A stretch of 64,000 nucleotides of DNA, from the NCBI GenBank assembly GCA_037447655.1, contig JBBHKE010000722.1:273234-337233 (forward strand), written 5' to 3'. The position numbers and the translations under genes were made by a program. The notes under the pieces were generated by a model, which did no database searches, was not told where the DNA came from, and worked only from the letters and a program-made list of their open reading frames with translations. The stretch comes from Zygnema cylindricum (taxonomy: Eukaryota; Streptophyta; Zygnematophyceae; Zygnematales; Zygnemataceae). This document shows, piece after piece, positions 36,889 to 49,706 of this stretch (its first letter is position 1; each line of letters starts with the position of its first letter).

Positions 36889-37369
36889 GCAATTATTACC
36901 TTCATGTGACGCTACCTTTATCACACCGCATGCCTGTCCCATAGAGGCATGCTTAATGTTAAGTGTCTTTTTATGCCTTTGTAATTCAAAAAGTCGTACG
37001 GAGATACCCTGTCCGTACGCCACACTATTTCCATCGCAGTGTACTTCCATTATTAACGCTAATTGAAAAAAAATCCTAATTAGAATAATGGAAAAAATAG
37101 AATCATGGATTGTATTTCAGGTTTTTTTTTTTGAAAAAAGGGCACCGAATTAGCGTTATATACTCTAATAGCGATTGGCGGTGTACTGTACAGTATTTCA
37201 CGCTGTACAGGATATCCATGACAACAAAATTTGTGCATATACTATAGACTTCGTAGGCATACAACATTGCGACGAATCGTAGTAAATTCATTGGGAGGAT
37301 AAGTCTGCGATACATTCCAACGGTACAATACTACAGTACTACAGTACAGTATTGAACTAAACAGTACAG

Positions 37370-37587
37370 TACACCGTGAATCGTTATTAGCGTATTGAGC
37401 GCTAATTGGAGTACCTTTTTAAAAAAAATATATCAAATAGAAGTATCCATACTATTTCAAGAAAAACCTAATTCCTAATTAGAGTGAACGATTTCTCTGA
37501 AAATTTTCAAATTCCCAATTAGCGTTAATAGCGCTAATTATTCCTATACGCTAAAAAAATTCTACTCTAATAACGTTTCAAGGTGTA
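37370..37587. mobile_element. Short MITE, TACACCG family
   Basis: Ends TACACCGTGAATCGTTATTAG and CTAATAACGTTTCAAGGTGTA. Confidence 0.6.
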
Positions 37588-38884
37588 GTGTACTGTACAC
37601 CGTGTATACGGTGTAGTGTTGTGCATCGATGTTTCTTATCCCAATGACTGGTATCAGGGGTCGCAAACGGTCAACCGAAACCGTGACCGACCGTTAACCG
37701 ACCGCCCACGCCGGATCCAGAATGTATCCGGTTGCCAAATTTTGGGGGCCGGGCGGTCGCGGTCGGTTGATTCACCAGAACAAAAAAAAAGGTCGGTTGC
37801 GGTCGGTCAAGCAAAAAACGAAAAAAAAAATGTATTTTTTTTACAACATTATTGTACTTTGTACTTTTGGTATCGTGGAAGTACGTGACATCATGATTAG
37901 CGTCGCAAATCAGACAAGGTATTGACACTATTCATTTCACGAATCTTACTAAAAGTGAAAGGCCGCAAATCGTAATCTATTGTAAAGTATTAATTATGCA
38001 ATTTTTACAGTGTTTCCAAAAATATGTCAAATTATTATGTCAAAATCACGCGACAGATCGTAAATATTGGTTCACTCTAGTGTTGGGTATCGGGTAAATT
38101 CATATCGCTATAATTTTGATATTCGATATATCGCATATCGATCGAGGAGACTCTTCGATATATCGTACCGGGACCAACATAAATCATTGCGATATTTATC
38201 ACGATATATAGTATTTTTTAAATTTAATATTTTATATAATATGTTATTTTAGCGAAAAATATTAATTGTTTGATTCGCCACGTACGACGTGATTTTTGTT
38301 CCGCAACTTATAGGTAAACGCCGCAAAACGTAACCGACAAAAAAGTAATTAATTTTGTAATTCATATCATATATGTCTCTTGCGCATATTACGCACGGTA
38401 TAAACTAACGAATACTACGTACGGTACGCATCAAACGATGTTGAAAAGTCAATTAAATGCGTACCTTACTTTGTACCGTACATTTCTCTCCGTACTTTTA
38501 GGGTTATTTAAGGGGGTTTCTTAGGCTTCTAGGGTACATTTAAGGGGGTTTCTTAGGCTTTAAGGGTACATTTTCGTACATTCCGTATATTTCAGTATAA
38601 TTACCCTCACACTTGTCATAAATGTACGTACGGTATCCGTATTTATCGTACTTTTTACGGTTATTTATGTTAGGGTTTGTAGGGTATTCTCGTACATTCC
38701 CGTACAGCGAAATCTACACGATGTTTACGAAAAGTATGAAATCGACTAATACTACGTAATTTTCGTAAAAAAGTTGAAATTCGTACGAAATTGGACATCA
38801 ACGATTCATATAATTACTTATTTAGTACCATAGAGAACTTTACGTACGAAAAGTTCACACTAATTTAGTCAAAGTAAGTTATGA

Positions 38885-38895
38885 AAATATATATA

Positions 38896-38938
<43 letters not shown>
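38885..38938. repeat. AT dinucleotide microsatellite
   Basis: A run of TA repeats with a few interruptions, inside hAT-B. Confidence 0.9.
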
Positions 38939-38941
<3 letters not shown>

Positions 38942-39333
38942 TCTTTATTTTTTGAAGTGTACAAAATGTACAGTTGTTCAAAGCGCATTTTACGCACAAT
39001 TCGACACGCGTACAATACGTAGAAGCTGGAGAGGTCGATTTGAAAAAATCGTAAAAATCGTTAATGAATTTATGTCCGGACAATTCCGTACATGTAAAAG
39101 ATGTGAATTGAACATGTACCGCAGTTTGTAAGTAGTCTACTATTGTAACATGTAGGCCCAGGTTTGAATCCTTGTTAACGTTGTTTTTCAGTCAGAGTTA
39201 GAGCTTCAACAACAGCTTAAACAGCAGTTTCACTGTCTACTTCCGTGGCGTTACTACTGACAGCTTCTTTTAAGATTCGTTTTCATGGCGGCTTATTTGA
39301 AAAAAAAAAAAAAAAACGTTCGTACGCATTTTG

Positions 39334-40181
39334 TAGTGTTGGGTATCGAGGACCGTTTGCCGATATTCGATATATATCGAATTTCAGGTACCCGATAATC
39401 GATATATCGCTTCGATATATCGAAATCCAAATCATCGCGATATATCTCCGATATATCGCCAATATATCGTATCGTCAATATATCGAAGCTAAAAAAAAAA
39501 AAAAAAAAAAATTCCCACAGGTTTTCAAAGTCTCGTGACTTCGGACAGTGACTGTAAAATCTTTGCCGGAATGAAATACGGCTTTTTCCTGAAAGTCAGC
39601 GGAGTGAAGAGATCTCTGAGGTACATTGATGAGGTACACTTGTGAAGTTCACGTACGTCATACGCAAGTACGATTTTCCAGACGAAAAAGGTCGGTTTCC
39701 AGATATTCGATGATTTTTGAGATTTGGTTGTTACCTTACGTGGAAACACTCATATCAGAACACGTATGTAAAACTTATTTACAAAAGATACGCGATGTAC
39801 CCGAGGCCTCTGTAATGCATAAATTTTGCTGTCCGTACTATTACTGAGACCTCCTCGTGTAACCATACCCCAAATAATTAATCATTAGAATTTCAAAATG
39901 AGTACTTTTTTGTCGGTTACATTTTGCGGCGTCTACCTTTAAGTCACGAAACGAAAATCACGGCTTACGTGGCGTATTAAACAATTTGACTTTTTCGCTA
40001 AAATAACATATTATATAAAAAAATAAAAATATTAAATTTAAAAAATACTATATATCGCGATATATATCGCGATGATTTATGTTGGTCTCGGTACGATATA
40101 TCGAGGATCCTCCTCGATCGATATTCGATATATCGAATATCGAGATTATCGCGATATGAATTTACCCGATACCCAACACTA
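39334..40181. mobile_element. Non-autonomous hAT element with perfect 8-bp duplication
   Basis: It has 15-bp terminal inverted repeats TAGTGTTGGGTATCG / CGATACCCAACACTA. The target duplication GCATTTTG is perfect (39326-39333 and 40182-40189). Length 848 bp, no ORF of note. It belongs to the same family as the hAT-B element that contains it. Confidence 0.9.
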
Positions 40182-40350
40182 GCATTTTGAACTTAGGGGG
40201 CGCAAATAGTGTGACGCTAAAACGTCTCTTTTTGAAATTGTTCGTACATGTACGATAAAATTTCGTACATATCCATGTTGAAATATAAAATCTTTATGTT
40301 TAGTAAACAAGGCTGTGAGGAGAGATTAAGGACTTAGAATATTTTTATCT

Positions 40351-41104
40351 AAGGGTAGAATTCCATTAGACCAAAAGAGTGGTTCGTTACTGGACGCCGT
40401 ACAGGATCGTACATATTCGTACCACGCCGTTCCTTAAATTTTTTTTTGTCAGACGAAATATCGTTACTGAAAAGCTGTCGGGAAGCTCCAATGATGAAGG
40501 CGTAATTCCTGGCTGTTGGATATTCCACTTTTTCAGATCCGCGAAGCAATCGCGCACATCATCCAGTGTGACGATACTCTCCTCGCGAGGAGAGTTGTAC
40601 GATACTAGATGTGTACACGTGAAAAAGCAAAAACATATCCGCTTTGAGCAAGCGATCACAGGTCTACACGTCGTATAGGCCATGTGCCTTCGTCGTACGG
40701 TCCATTTGCCGCCTGCAACGCTGGATGCAGGTGAGCCGAAATTATTTTCGCACGCTCCGTCTGACATCCACCGACAACCAAAGTTTGCCGCGACCTTCAA
40801 AGTATGTCGCGTCTTTTTGCTATTCCGTTTCGAAATTTTGATTTCTGTTTTCAAAATCAAAAATCTGGCCGCAAACTTTACGTACGAATCATTAACTACC
40901 TCCGGTCATACAGATATTTAGTTCTGACTTTCCGTTTGAAGATTTTCTTTAAGATTTTCAAATCTGGACTCTAACCTACGTGGCGCCAATCATAATTGAG
41001 GAAGGCTTGTTACTGTCCCGACAAAATGGAAGTCTTCTAGTAAACGCTGCCAGTATAATTTTCCGTACATTTACTAAGACCACCTAATGGAATTCTACCC
41101 TAAG
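40351..41104. mobile_element. Inverted-repeat element with internal palindrome
   Basis: The terminal words AGGGTAGAATTCCATTAG (left) and CTAATGGAATTCTACCCT (right) are perfect complements. Some 225 bases from the left end sits a perfect 20-bp palindrome ACTCTCCTCGCGAGGAGAGT (40576-40595). There is no clear target duplication and no gene; the open frames on both strands lack known motifs. A related element is at 44701-45440. Confidence 0.65.
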
Positions 41105-42829
41105 TCAGATATAATACTTAACTTTGATAGTGTGACAGTAGCAGATCGACAGTAGAGTGTACTGTACTTCTGCAGGGACACGTGTCGACAATTTAAGGTG
41201 ATGTAGGTATTCCGGAGTGGCGCCGACATCCACATACGCGTGTCGAGAATCATAAGGGCGGTGTCGATGAATCGGACGGACGGAGACCGAGCTAAGCATC
41301 CGTGAAGACAATGTAAGAGATTGGAAGAAAGCCGCCGATACAAACCTAGTCGACAGACACGATTGAGGTGGGGACCACAATGACTGAGTGCGCCGTACAC
41401 ACTCAGGATGTTTCGTACCACAGATCGACAGTCATCTGGACCTTTTCGACTGATGCTGACCGGCAACATTATTTGTATGGACGACATCTGTGAATATGTG
41501 GAAAACAAATTGTTGACGTTTAGCGCATTTATAAATAGTGTTACACTGTTCATTTAGCGGCAGGTAGTAATTAGGGTTTTGGAAGTACTCACGGTACAAT
41601 GACGTACAGTTAGGATACTTTGTTGTAAGTTGGTATGGTACTGTGATAAAGTTACCTAAATTAGTGTGACCAAAAGATACTCACTGTGAGTATATAGTAT
41701 ATGACTTAGCCAAATTTGTATCATCTGTTTTGGGATTATGATATTCTAAGGGCAATATTTGGGAAAATTCCAGACGTCATATCTTATGATTTACTTGGTT
41801 GTTCAGGCTGCAATATTGGGAATTGTCAGTTTATTTACTTGTGTATCACTGTGGTAAATTCTGGGCATATTGGCCTTTTGAGTCACATTTTGTGTCAGCT
41901 GAAAGTTGGCTGTTGATTGGGTGTTTGATAGCTTCTGTTGTTTTCCATGTCTACTTCCACTACTACTGCTGGCTCTCCTCCTACAACGGTGGTGGTAGAA
42001 AAACAATCCGTGCACATCTAATTCAATTAACAGAACAGAAAGTACCAATACGTGTATGGTACCTTTTCGTAAACTTCCGTACGATTGACGTAAAAAACAC
42101 TACAGTTACCGTAATTTGTTTATAGGTATTCCGTGAATTTCAATTTCAATTTACAATAGACGTTTTATTGTGATTTTTTCAAAATTCACTTACACTACAT
42201 AGAAACTGGAAAAAATGAAAAAATCGCGCGATTTGAACAACTAGGACAAAATGTGAATTCCTATTATTAATTTTAGGGTTTATTTTTTGAAGTGTACAAA
42301 ATGTGAAAGTTTATTATTGTTTTTATTAATTTGGAGTAGTAATAGCTAAAACTACAAGCTGCAGTAGCACTTGTACTGGTAGCATTAGTTTAAAAATTAA
42401 AAAAATCCATCGATATATTGGCGATACGATATATCAACGATATATTGGCGATATATCGCGATGTTTTGATTTTCGAGATATCGAAGCGATAAATCGATTA
42501 TCGGGTACGAGAAATTCAGTATATATCGAATATCGACATACTGTACTCGATACCAACACTAGTTTACTCATATATCGTACATTATTGCAAAGTGCTAATC
42601 ATGCGTTTCATACAGTGTTTCCAAACATATATCATATTATTATGTCAATGTCACGCGACATGTATTAATTATTAGTTAATAAATCAGCAGAAATCAAATT
42701 ATTACGTCAGTTTCCTACGACAAATCCTAATTACTAGCTTATTCACATGTTTCGAACAATAAATGGAAAAATTGAATTGTTATTTTAGTTAGAGAACTTG
42801 ACCACAATTCAAACAAAACCTAGTCATAC

Positions 42830-43600
42830 ACCAAAATAAAGAAAATCATTCTCGCTTCTCTTAAAACTATAATCTAAAACGAACTTCAAAAATCAAAAAA
42901 TGGTGAAATTGCTCATTATTACCTACTGAAGAAAAGCAGGGTTGGAAAAAAATTGAACATGTCTATGAAACTAAAACATCAAACAAATACATGGTAAAGA
43001 GTGAGGTTTTGTGGCTTGTAATACATGCTTAATAGTTTATCAATACAAGTCAACAAACGGTACTTCGATAATTAACACTCACACATGTTCAGCTTTGGCC
43101 GACACGGATAGTTGTATAGGACTTCTTCGTAAGTTTCTTTGAAAAACGCAGGCGAAAACGAGGGACCAATTTTGTGAAAATGGTGGCGTGGATGTGTTGT
43201 GAGGACCTTCGACCATTTTAAGTTGGTTTCCACAATTTTTTTGGTTGGAGCGATGACGAAATTAGGTTTTTATTACCACCGACAAAAAAACGCTCGTTAG
43301 TGACGAATTGAAACGCTATTTTGATTTTAAAACTAACGAACGAGGAAATATTGAACTTTAACATATTTGAATGGTGAAAAAAATAATCAAATGTACGTGC
43401 GAAAGAAAGATGATTTCTTATTCTACCAGTGTTGTTAGATCTATTCTAACTATTCTGGCTTATAGTTCCATGTCTGAATGCAATTTTTCGGCAACCGAGA
43501 ACACGATACCAAAGAAGAGGAGCTCACTAGCGACTTCAATTATTAGTGATCTTTTGTGTGTTAGATTCAGTCGAGATCTTTTAAATGCATATTTTTTTGT
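42830..43600 (+). pseudogene. hAT transposase remnant of hAT-A2
   Basis: Plus-strand counterpart of the 22-26 kb transposase. The first part (42840-43190) aligns with the BED-finger exon (ATTTCACC-side start, AATACATGGTAAAG, ACTCACACATG). The second (about 43340-43570) is the hATC region, with YSSMSECNFSATEN and KKRSSLATSIISDLLCVR. The whole catalytic core is deleted between them. Confidence 0.75.
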
Positions 43601-44096
43601 TTTGTTTTGTTTTCTATTTTATTTTTGTTAGTATTAGTTATATAAATATTTTTTTCTTTGATTTTTTTTTTTGTATTTTACAATTTTTCTATTGTTTATC
43701 TTTTTTTTTCTTAAACCGGAATGCTCATTTTACCAAATTACTAAAACGCTTTATTTATACCACATTTATATTTATAGATTTTGTGTAATAAAGTCGAAAA
43801 TAGGACGAGGTTTTGATTTGATTATTTCTATATTTGATACTTCAAAACATTTTTTGGATTTTTAGCTCATTATTTAAAGATGTGGACTATAACCTACCAC
43901 GTCTACCACGTCTCCTTTCACTAAATAGTATTATTAATCGTAATTTCCCATAAACACTACAATGCGAATCGTAAGTAGCATTATTGACGTTAATTCCGTC
44001 ACCACGAATTTTGACCCAAAAACCTTAAAAAGAGTAAATACCTCTAAATTTTTCTTTACATTATTTAAGGTATTTTTGAATCAACGTTAACAACTA

Positions 44097-44635
44097 TACA
44101 CCTCGAACTGTTATTAGTGTCAATAACTCTAATTTGGGTTCTTAAAATTTTGACTTTGTTCCTTAAATAGGATACATGATTTTAATTTTTATTTGACGTT
44201 AGTTAAGGTACCGTACAAAATAGCGTAAAGAACGAAAATACAATAAGATTTAAGTAGTGTGGTGTACGATCGATGTCAGACCTTACATAATTGTACCTTT
44301 TCAAGTGAAATTTTACAAAAAATGAATTAAATCAGACTCGCACTTATAAGAACGTGCGCTAAAAAAACGTGATTAGTCTGACACGTAAATTAGTTTGTCA
44401 TATTCGGATATTTAAATTTCACGACGGCGTACTATTTCTAATATTTTGTACGGATACATAAATTAGTGTATATACTCGTACGACGAATATTCCATTTTTG
44501 ATGTTCCCAAATTAGCATTATCGCCGAAATTAGAATACATTTTTTTTTTCAATTCAAATTCACAATTAGCATCAATTACGGTAAATTTTCTTCAACACTA
44601 TTTAAAATTTGACACTAATAACGATTCACGTTATA
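44097..44635. mobile_element. MITE, TACACCG family, inside hAT-A2
   Basis: Ends TACACCTCGAACTGTTATTAG and CTAATAACGATTCACGTTATA, a diverged copy. A partial additional copy precedes it at about 43960-44090. Confidence 0.55.
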
Positions 44636-44700
44636 GTATAGTGCCGTTTTAAATAGTGTGGCTTACGATCGGTGTCTGACTGTGAAAAATTGTACCGTAT

Positions 44701-45440
44701 TAGGGTGGCCTTCCATCAGACGGAAAGTGAGGTTGTTTACAGAAATCTGGACCTCTCCGTACTACGCCGTACCTTTTATTTTCTTTTTATACGCGAACAA
44801 CATTACAGAGAATCTTGCCAATATTCTCCCAGTGTCTAGGAGGTAACAATGACCGTTGGATGTTTTTTCGCGAAGCATTCGCTTCCAAAGTTTCTGTAAA
44901 TGGTGATGTACCTCGAGGAGGTACATCACCATTTACAAAAAAAATTGAGCGACGACACGTTGGATAATGAATATACGTGTCAGGACGGCAACCAACAAAA
45001 ATTGAAAAATTTCGCACATGATACATACATTAAAAAATCCGACAGAAATCACAAAAGTAATTTTGTAACGAACTTTCGTCGCGCTATTTCCGTTACCAGG
45101 CATTCGTAACACTATTTGTGGAAGCGCTCATTCGTCAAGCGAAAAAACATAAACCCTAAAAAAATGAGATGGCATCTGACAAGCGTTTGCAAAGAGTACA
45201 AAATTTGTGTGGTACAATGCCCTGGTCCGCACGTACATGGTATGCAAATGACGATTCCGAGTTGAAGCTGGTTCGTGTAAAAAATATTTGACGATTTCCA
45301 AGATACGATCTTATCTTACGTGGTACCACTAATTTTTAAGCACGTCGATTACAGACTCTGCGCGAGAGAACACCGTTCAAAGTGTAGCATTCTGTAATGT
45401 TGTTCGACGATTACAAAATTTCCTGATAGAACGTCACCCT
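44701..45440. mobile_element. Hairpin-bearing inverted-repeat element (second copy)
   Basis: Ends TAGGGTGGCCTTCCATCAGA and CCTGATAGAACGTCACCCT resemble those of 40351-41104. About 195 bases in lies a hairpin with 20-nt perfect arms (44895-44914 and 44918-44937, arm TGTAAATGGTGATGTACCTC) and a 3-nt loop. Confidence 0.6.
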
Positions 45441-46333
45441 TAACGAAAAAAGTACAAAAAATGATTTAATACATGCCGTTATAATGTGACTGGGTTTTCA
45501 CAAACCGCGTAGTGCAAACGTCATAATGACTTGAAATTGTACATTTGTCAGATTCTGTATGTGTACCTAAAAGATATTCAAAGCGGATATTTATTACGGA
45601 CAAAAACCCAAACTAGATAAACTAGAGTAAAATTTTTATTTGAAAAAACGAAAAAAAATAAATTAGAATAGTTAACATTAATATTTATTTACGATAATTA
45701 CGATTTGCAATAAGTGCTTATTGATAATAAGAACGAGCGTTTGAAGTTTTGTACTTTTTCGGTCACAGGCGGGTAGGGTTAGTCGCGAGAAATCGAGTTT
45801 CGAGTAACTTTTATTTTCGTAAACGCCGGTCGGTTAACCGTTAACGATTTTGGAGCGTGACATAACCCGGTCGGTCGTCGGTTACTCAGATTTTGAAAAA
45901 AAAACGGTTGATTTCGGTTATGTAAATTTTTGACTTTTGGGACCTCTGACTGGTATATCAGTTGTTGAAATCGCGTCATCACCAGCAAAAGATTATTGCG
46001 ATACATTAGTTGGGAGGATCGAAACCACATGAAGAAACTTCAGTAGGAAAACAAAGCATAAAATGTGTACGATCCAAGCAAGTGGGAGAGTGGGAGGGCT
46101 TTCGATTTGTTTTTCACAACCCATTCCGTACGACAGTACGGATTTATCACCATGGTTATCGACCCGGAATTTATCGGCATTGTATTGCGATGCATCAATA
46201 ATTCTGTGTCATATCGCATTGGTTCCTATTACGAGACGATTATATCAGTAGGTCAAAAATAGATATATATTGGGTATCGGCAATAGGCTACGGATAAACA
46301 CTCCACTAGGTCTCGTTTGCGGCTACTCTAGCT

Positions 46334-47142
46334 CAGAGGTCGCAAAAGTCAATATTTTGCATAACCGAAACGGACCGTTTTTTTTTTTCAAAATCTGAGT
46401 AACCGACGCACGACCGGGTTATGCCACGCTCCAAAATTGTTAACCGTTAACCGACCGGCGTTTACGAAAATAAAAGTTAACCGAAACTCGTTTTCTCGCG
46501 ACTAACCGTGCCCGATCGTAACCAAAAAAGTACAAAATTAGCTAATGTACGACGTATGAATAAGCCAAAATTACGATTTGTGGCGTTCCCTTAGATTTGC
46601 GAAATGAATAGTGTTTACTAACGTGTCAAATTTGCGACGCTTTGTCGCGTTCCCTAAGATTTGCGAAATGAATAGTGTACTACCGTGTCAGATTTTTGAC
46701 GCTTTGTCACGTTCCCTAAGATTTGCGAAATGAATAGTGTACTACCGTGTCATATTTGTGACGTTTTGTCGTGTTCCCTAAGATTTGCGAAATGAATAGT
46801 GTACTACCGTGTCAGATATCGCGTTCCCTAAGATTTTGCGAAATGAATAGTGTTACTATAGTACCGTGTCAAATTTGCGACGCTAATCATGATGTCACGT
46901 ACTTCCACGATACCAAAGAGTACAGAGTACGATAATGTTGGATTGTGTGGACAGTACAAATTTTTCATTTTTTTTTGGTTTTTTGGTTGACCGACCGTAA
47001 CCGACGGTCTTTTTTATTCAGGTGAATCAACCGACTGCAACCGCCCGGCCCTCAAAATTTGGCAACCGAATCCCATCCGGATCCGGCGCGGGCGGTCGAT
47101 TAACGGGCGGTCACGGTTTCTGTTGACCGTTTGCGACCTCTG
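46334..47142. mobile_element. Non-autonomous hAT element of the hAT-A family
   Basis: The left end is CAGAGGTCGCAAAAGTCAA, the right end GTTGACCGTTTGCGACCTCTG. It is an internally deleted relative of 22268-26567 and 37655-45948. Flanking 8-mers CTCTAGCT and TTGTAGCC agree at 5 of 8, so the duplication is weak. It contains the minisatellite at 46578-46881. Confidence 0.75.
46578..46881. repeat. ~62-bp minisatellite in a hAT element
   Basis: Five tandem copies of a unit built on GCGTTCCCTAAGATTTGCGA, then ATGAATAGTGT-ACTACCGTGTCA. Starts are near 46578, 46643, 46704, 46765 and 46818. A single copy of the same unit exists near 26255-26310 in hAT-A1. Confidence 0.85.
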
Positions 47143-47430
47143 TTGTAGCCTGCTACCCAAAAAGAAGTGTACAATTTTGGCAACTATGAAATCTGTAATC
47201 AGCGTCCGAAATGTCTACTTTTTCAAACGAGAGTTTTTCACATGTACGATTGTCAACTTTTTGCTTTAAAAACAGGCCGTCAATATTTGTCAAACACTCA
47301 CTCAATTCTTTCCTCCCGCAGCTGCAAGTACAGGCCGTACAGCAGTCGTATCAAGTATCAATAACAGCGGTCAAAAAAAAATAAGAGGAAAAAAAAAGGC
47401 GGTCGACAATTGAAATGTATAATAAAGTTC
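47143..47430. other. No gene recognised
   Basis: Short AT-rich interval between the hAT copy and the duplicated exon. Confidence 0.4.
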
Positions 47431-47588
47431 GACAAGGGTTGCTGGATGTTGGCTGGTCCTATTGCCTTCGTTATTCTCAGTTGACTCCGCCTCTTTGTCT
47501 CTTCCGTTCCTATTCTCACATTTTATGTCCCTTGTCCCATTGTTTGGCTATCGCTGTCATTCTCATATTCTCTGGTCTCCCTCTCACA

Positions 47589-47714
47589 ATGCAATGTTTT
47601 CCCAGCGGTACTGGCGCCGGGCTTCATATGGTTAGAGAGGTGACGGCGAGCGGCCAAAACCCTCCTCATGCACAAACCAATAAGCGACGAGTGCTGTTAG
47701 CGTCAAAATGGTAA
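47589..47714 (+). pseudogene. Small duplicated 5' exon, left copy
   Basis: It starts MQCFPSGTGAGLHMVREV and aligns with the exon at 63227 (MEFFCSGTGAGLHRSREV), including GQNPPHAQTNK. The similarity extends about 140 bases upstream into the leader (GTTATTCTCAGTTG, CTCTTTGTC, TGTCTCCCTCTCACAATG in the right copy). Here the frame ends at TAA 47712-47714, though ATG|GTAATC could be a splice donor. I do not recognise the protein. A stretch resembling the LTR of the 62-kb pol element follows (47715-48000). Confidence 0.45.
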
Positions 47715-47999
47715 TCGGTCGTCGCGGCCTGTCGCGCGACCGAATAGTTTGAGTTTGTCTTTTGTTGTCAAGCGTGTGGTCTTGTCTTTTGTCCTATTAT
47801 ATTTTGTAGATTGTTTTGAAGATTATCGGTGTCGCGTAGATTCGGTTTCGTGACGACCGGGTACAGATATTGTTTGGTTTGTTAGGTTTGTCGCTATTTG
47901 GTTTCGTGTGTACTTTTCGGTAGTACATTAGTACCACGTAGTTTTGTGGTGATTTGTTTGTTTCATAGTTCAAAAGTAGGTAACCGTACGCCCATACAA

Positions 48000-48631
48000 T
48001 ATGCCTATTGTACGCAAAACATACAATATGCCCTTAAGACCCATATTGTATTGGCCGCATGGGGGAAACCTACACTCTTGGAGTTTTTCATTTATTCAGG
48101 AGTTTGTCAGGGTTTAACGGCTTGAAGATTTTTACTTTTGTGTTTCTGTAATTTTTCGTATCCTGAGATGATTGCGTAGATTGTTCTGTTCTTGATCCAC
48201 AATTGTATCATTGGGTCATCTTTGTGTTTTGCAAGTCACTACCTGGAAGTTCATTGAATTGTTATACAACTTGTCTCCCCTTGTTTTTTGCCAATCACTC
48301 ACTCTCACATTTGTAAAGATGTGGAACTAGAGAATTGGACTGAGTCAGGATGGAAGAGATAAAAAAGAGGGACTGGCAGACAGGTAGAGGGAAAGACAGA
48401 CAGAGTGGAAGCGCAACATGTTTGCGGAAGTTTACTATTTCTAACAACTCAATATCGCTGCGTTTTTTTTTGTAGACATTCTTCGTAAGCTGTTCATGCT
48501 TAGGTTGACGTCTTAAATTACTTCTTTTTTGCTCTTTTTTTTATTCTGGTTGCTTCGGTCCTGTCGTTTATGACGCTGATGCGGAATCGATGTTTTTCGA
48601 TTTCTGATATCCGTCCAGGTTTCTTAAGCAC
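48000..48631. other. Leader or intron upstream of the zinc-knuckle gene
   Basis: The ATG at 48632 is preceded by a good acceptor (TATCCGTCCAG at 48608-48618), so a 5' non-coding exon is likely upstream. A purine-rich patch lies at 48346-48412. No other gene seen. Confidence 0.4.
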
Positions 48632-49420
48632 ATGGCTTTTCGCTATGGCAAAGCGGATGTCCGCGCGGCAACTTTTGATAGGCCGCGTCATTTAGAGATG
48701 GATCGTGGTCGAGGAGGAGAGGAATTTGAGCGCATGGATCGAGCGAGAGATATGGATCGCGACCGTGAGCGGCGAGATCGAGAAGTGGAGCGATTGGATC
48801 GCAGACGAGTTCGATCACGGACACGTTCCCGTTCACCTCGACATATGGAACGCCGTCGTAGTCCAGAAAGAGATAGAGACAGGGAACGATTTCGTGAGCG
48901 TGAGCCAGAAAGAGACAGGGAGCGCCGTTCTCCTGGGAGAGAGAGAGAGAGAAGGGAGCGTTTGGAGAGGGAGAGGCCACCGGAACGACCTCGGGATAGA
49001 GAAATGGAAAGGTTGAGAGATAGGAGGAGTCCTGTAGACAGGCTAGATCGCTTGAGAGACGAGGGTAGACTTCCTCCTGGCGCTTCTTTTGGAGCCTTCA
49101 ATCCACCTCCTCCTCCTATTGGTTTCAACGGGTTGAACAGGAGGGCCGGGTCCGGTCCTTCTCCAGGCTTTGGTCCGGGGACAGCTCCAATATCAGGCTT
49201 TGGCGATGTCTGCTATGTCTGTGGAGGCGTTGGCCACTTTGGACGGGATTGCCCGACCAATCCCGAGGACATTTCCAAGCTTCGAGGTCCGGGAAGGAGG
49301 AGTGTGGAAAGCGACGGCGGAGACTCCAGTGCCGGGACCCGAAGCAGGGGGCTGGCACCCGACGATCCCAACTTTCCAAAGTGTTTCGAGTGCGGCAAAA
49401 GGGGGCACGTTGCTCGGGAG
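48632..49420 (+). CDS. SR-like CCHC zinc-knuckle protein, first coding exon
   Basis: The exon encodes 263 residues. Residues about 20-150 are an Arg/Asp/Glu/Ser-rich tract (DRDRERRDREVERLDRRR and RSRTRSRSPRH), then a Pro-rich stretch. A CCHC knuckle CYVCGGVGHFGRDC follows at about residue 192, and a second one starts CFECGKRGHVARE near residue 251. The exon ends at a donor GGGAG|GTAGGG in phase 0, exactly where the last Cys should follow, so the second knuckle is split by the intron. RD/RS-rich zinc-knuckle proteins are typical nuclear RNA-binding or splicing factors; that role is inference. No downstream exon is seen: about 290 bases into the intron copia element D begins. Confidence 0.75.
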
Positions 49421-49706
49421 GTAGGGATTTTTGGATGGCTGAAATTACGACTACAAAGGGGAGGCTGATGTAGGTAGAGGGTGCATTGTGGAGCTCAGTG
49501 AATATGGGCATAACACTGCATTGGAGGATGGATGGTTTTGTAAGGGGTGGAGGCATTGAGAGGCGCCAACCAGCGAAAGAGATGATGAGAGAGATCATAT
49601 TTTGGCTCATGGGAATTGGAGACTATGGAGATCTGGGCGTCCACGAGGTGGCAGTTGGTCCTGGAGACCTGTGGAGGGCTGGTGCCAGAGAGGTTAGGTG
49701 TGTGTG
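49421..49706. other. Intron start of the zinc-knuckle gene
   Basis: Single-copy-looking sequence ending at GTGTGTGT|GAGCCATCC, where the truncated gag of element D begins. No second exon is visible here. Confidence 0.45.

Larger units (their letters stand above)
38078..42561. mobile_element. Second-family hAT element nested in hAT-A2 (hAT-B)
   Basis: The left end TAGTGTTGGGTATCGGG begins at 38078 and the right end CGATACCAACACTA finishes at 42561. Flanking 8-mers GTTCACTC (38070-38077) and GTTTACTC (42562-42569) match at 7 of 8. Subterminal regions are dense in CGATATATCG palindromes. I see no transposase. It contains the third-level element 39334-40181 and the hairpin element 40351-41104. 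Confidence 0.8.
37655..45948 (+). mobile_element. hAT element of 8.3 kb with perfect 8-bp target duplication (hAT-A2)
   Basis: The left end is CAGGGGTCGCAAACGG, the right end GACTTTTGGGACCTCTG. The 8-bp sequence ACTGGTAT occurs directly outside both ends (37647-37654 and 45949-45956), which fixes the boundaries. It is the same family as 22268-26567 but in the opposite orientation. Most of its length is later insertions: a second hAT element at 38078-42561, hairpin elements and MITEs. Remnants of its own transposase lie at 42830-43600. Confidence 0.88.
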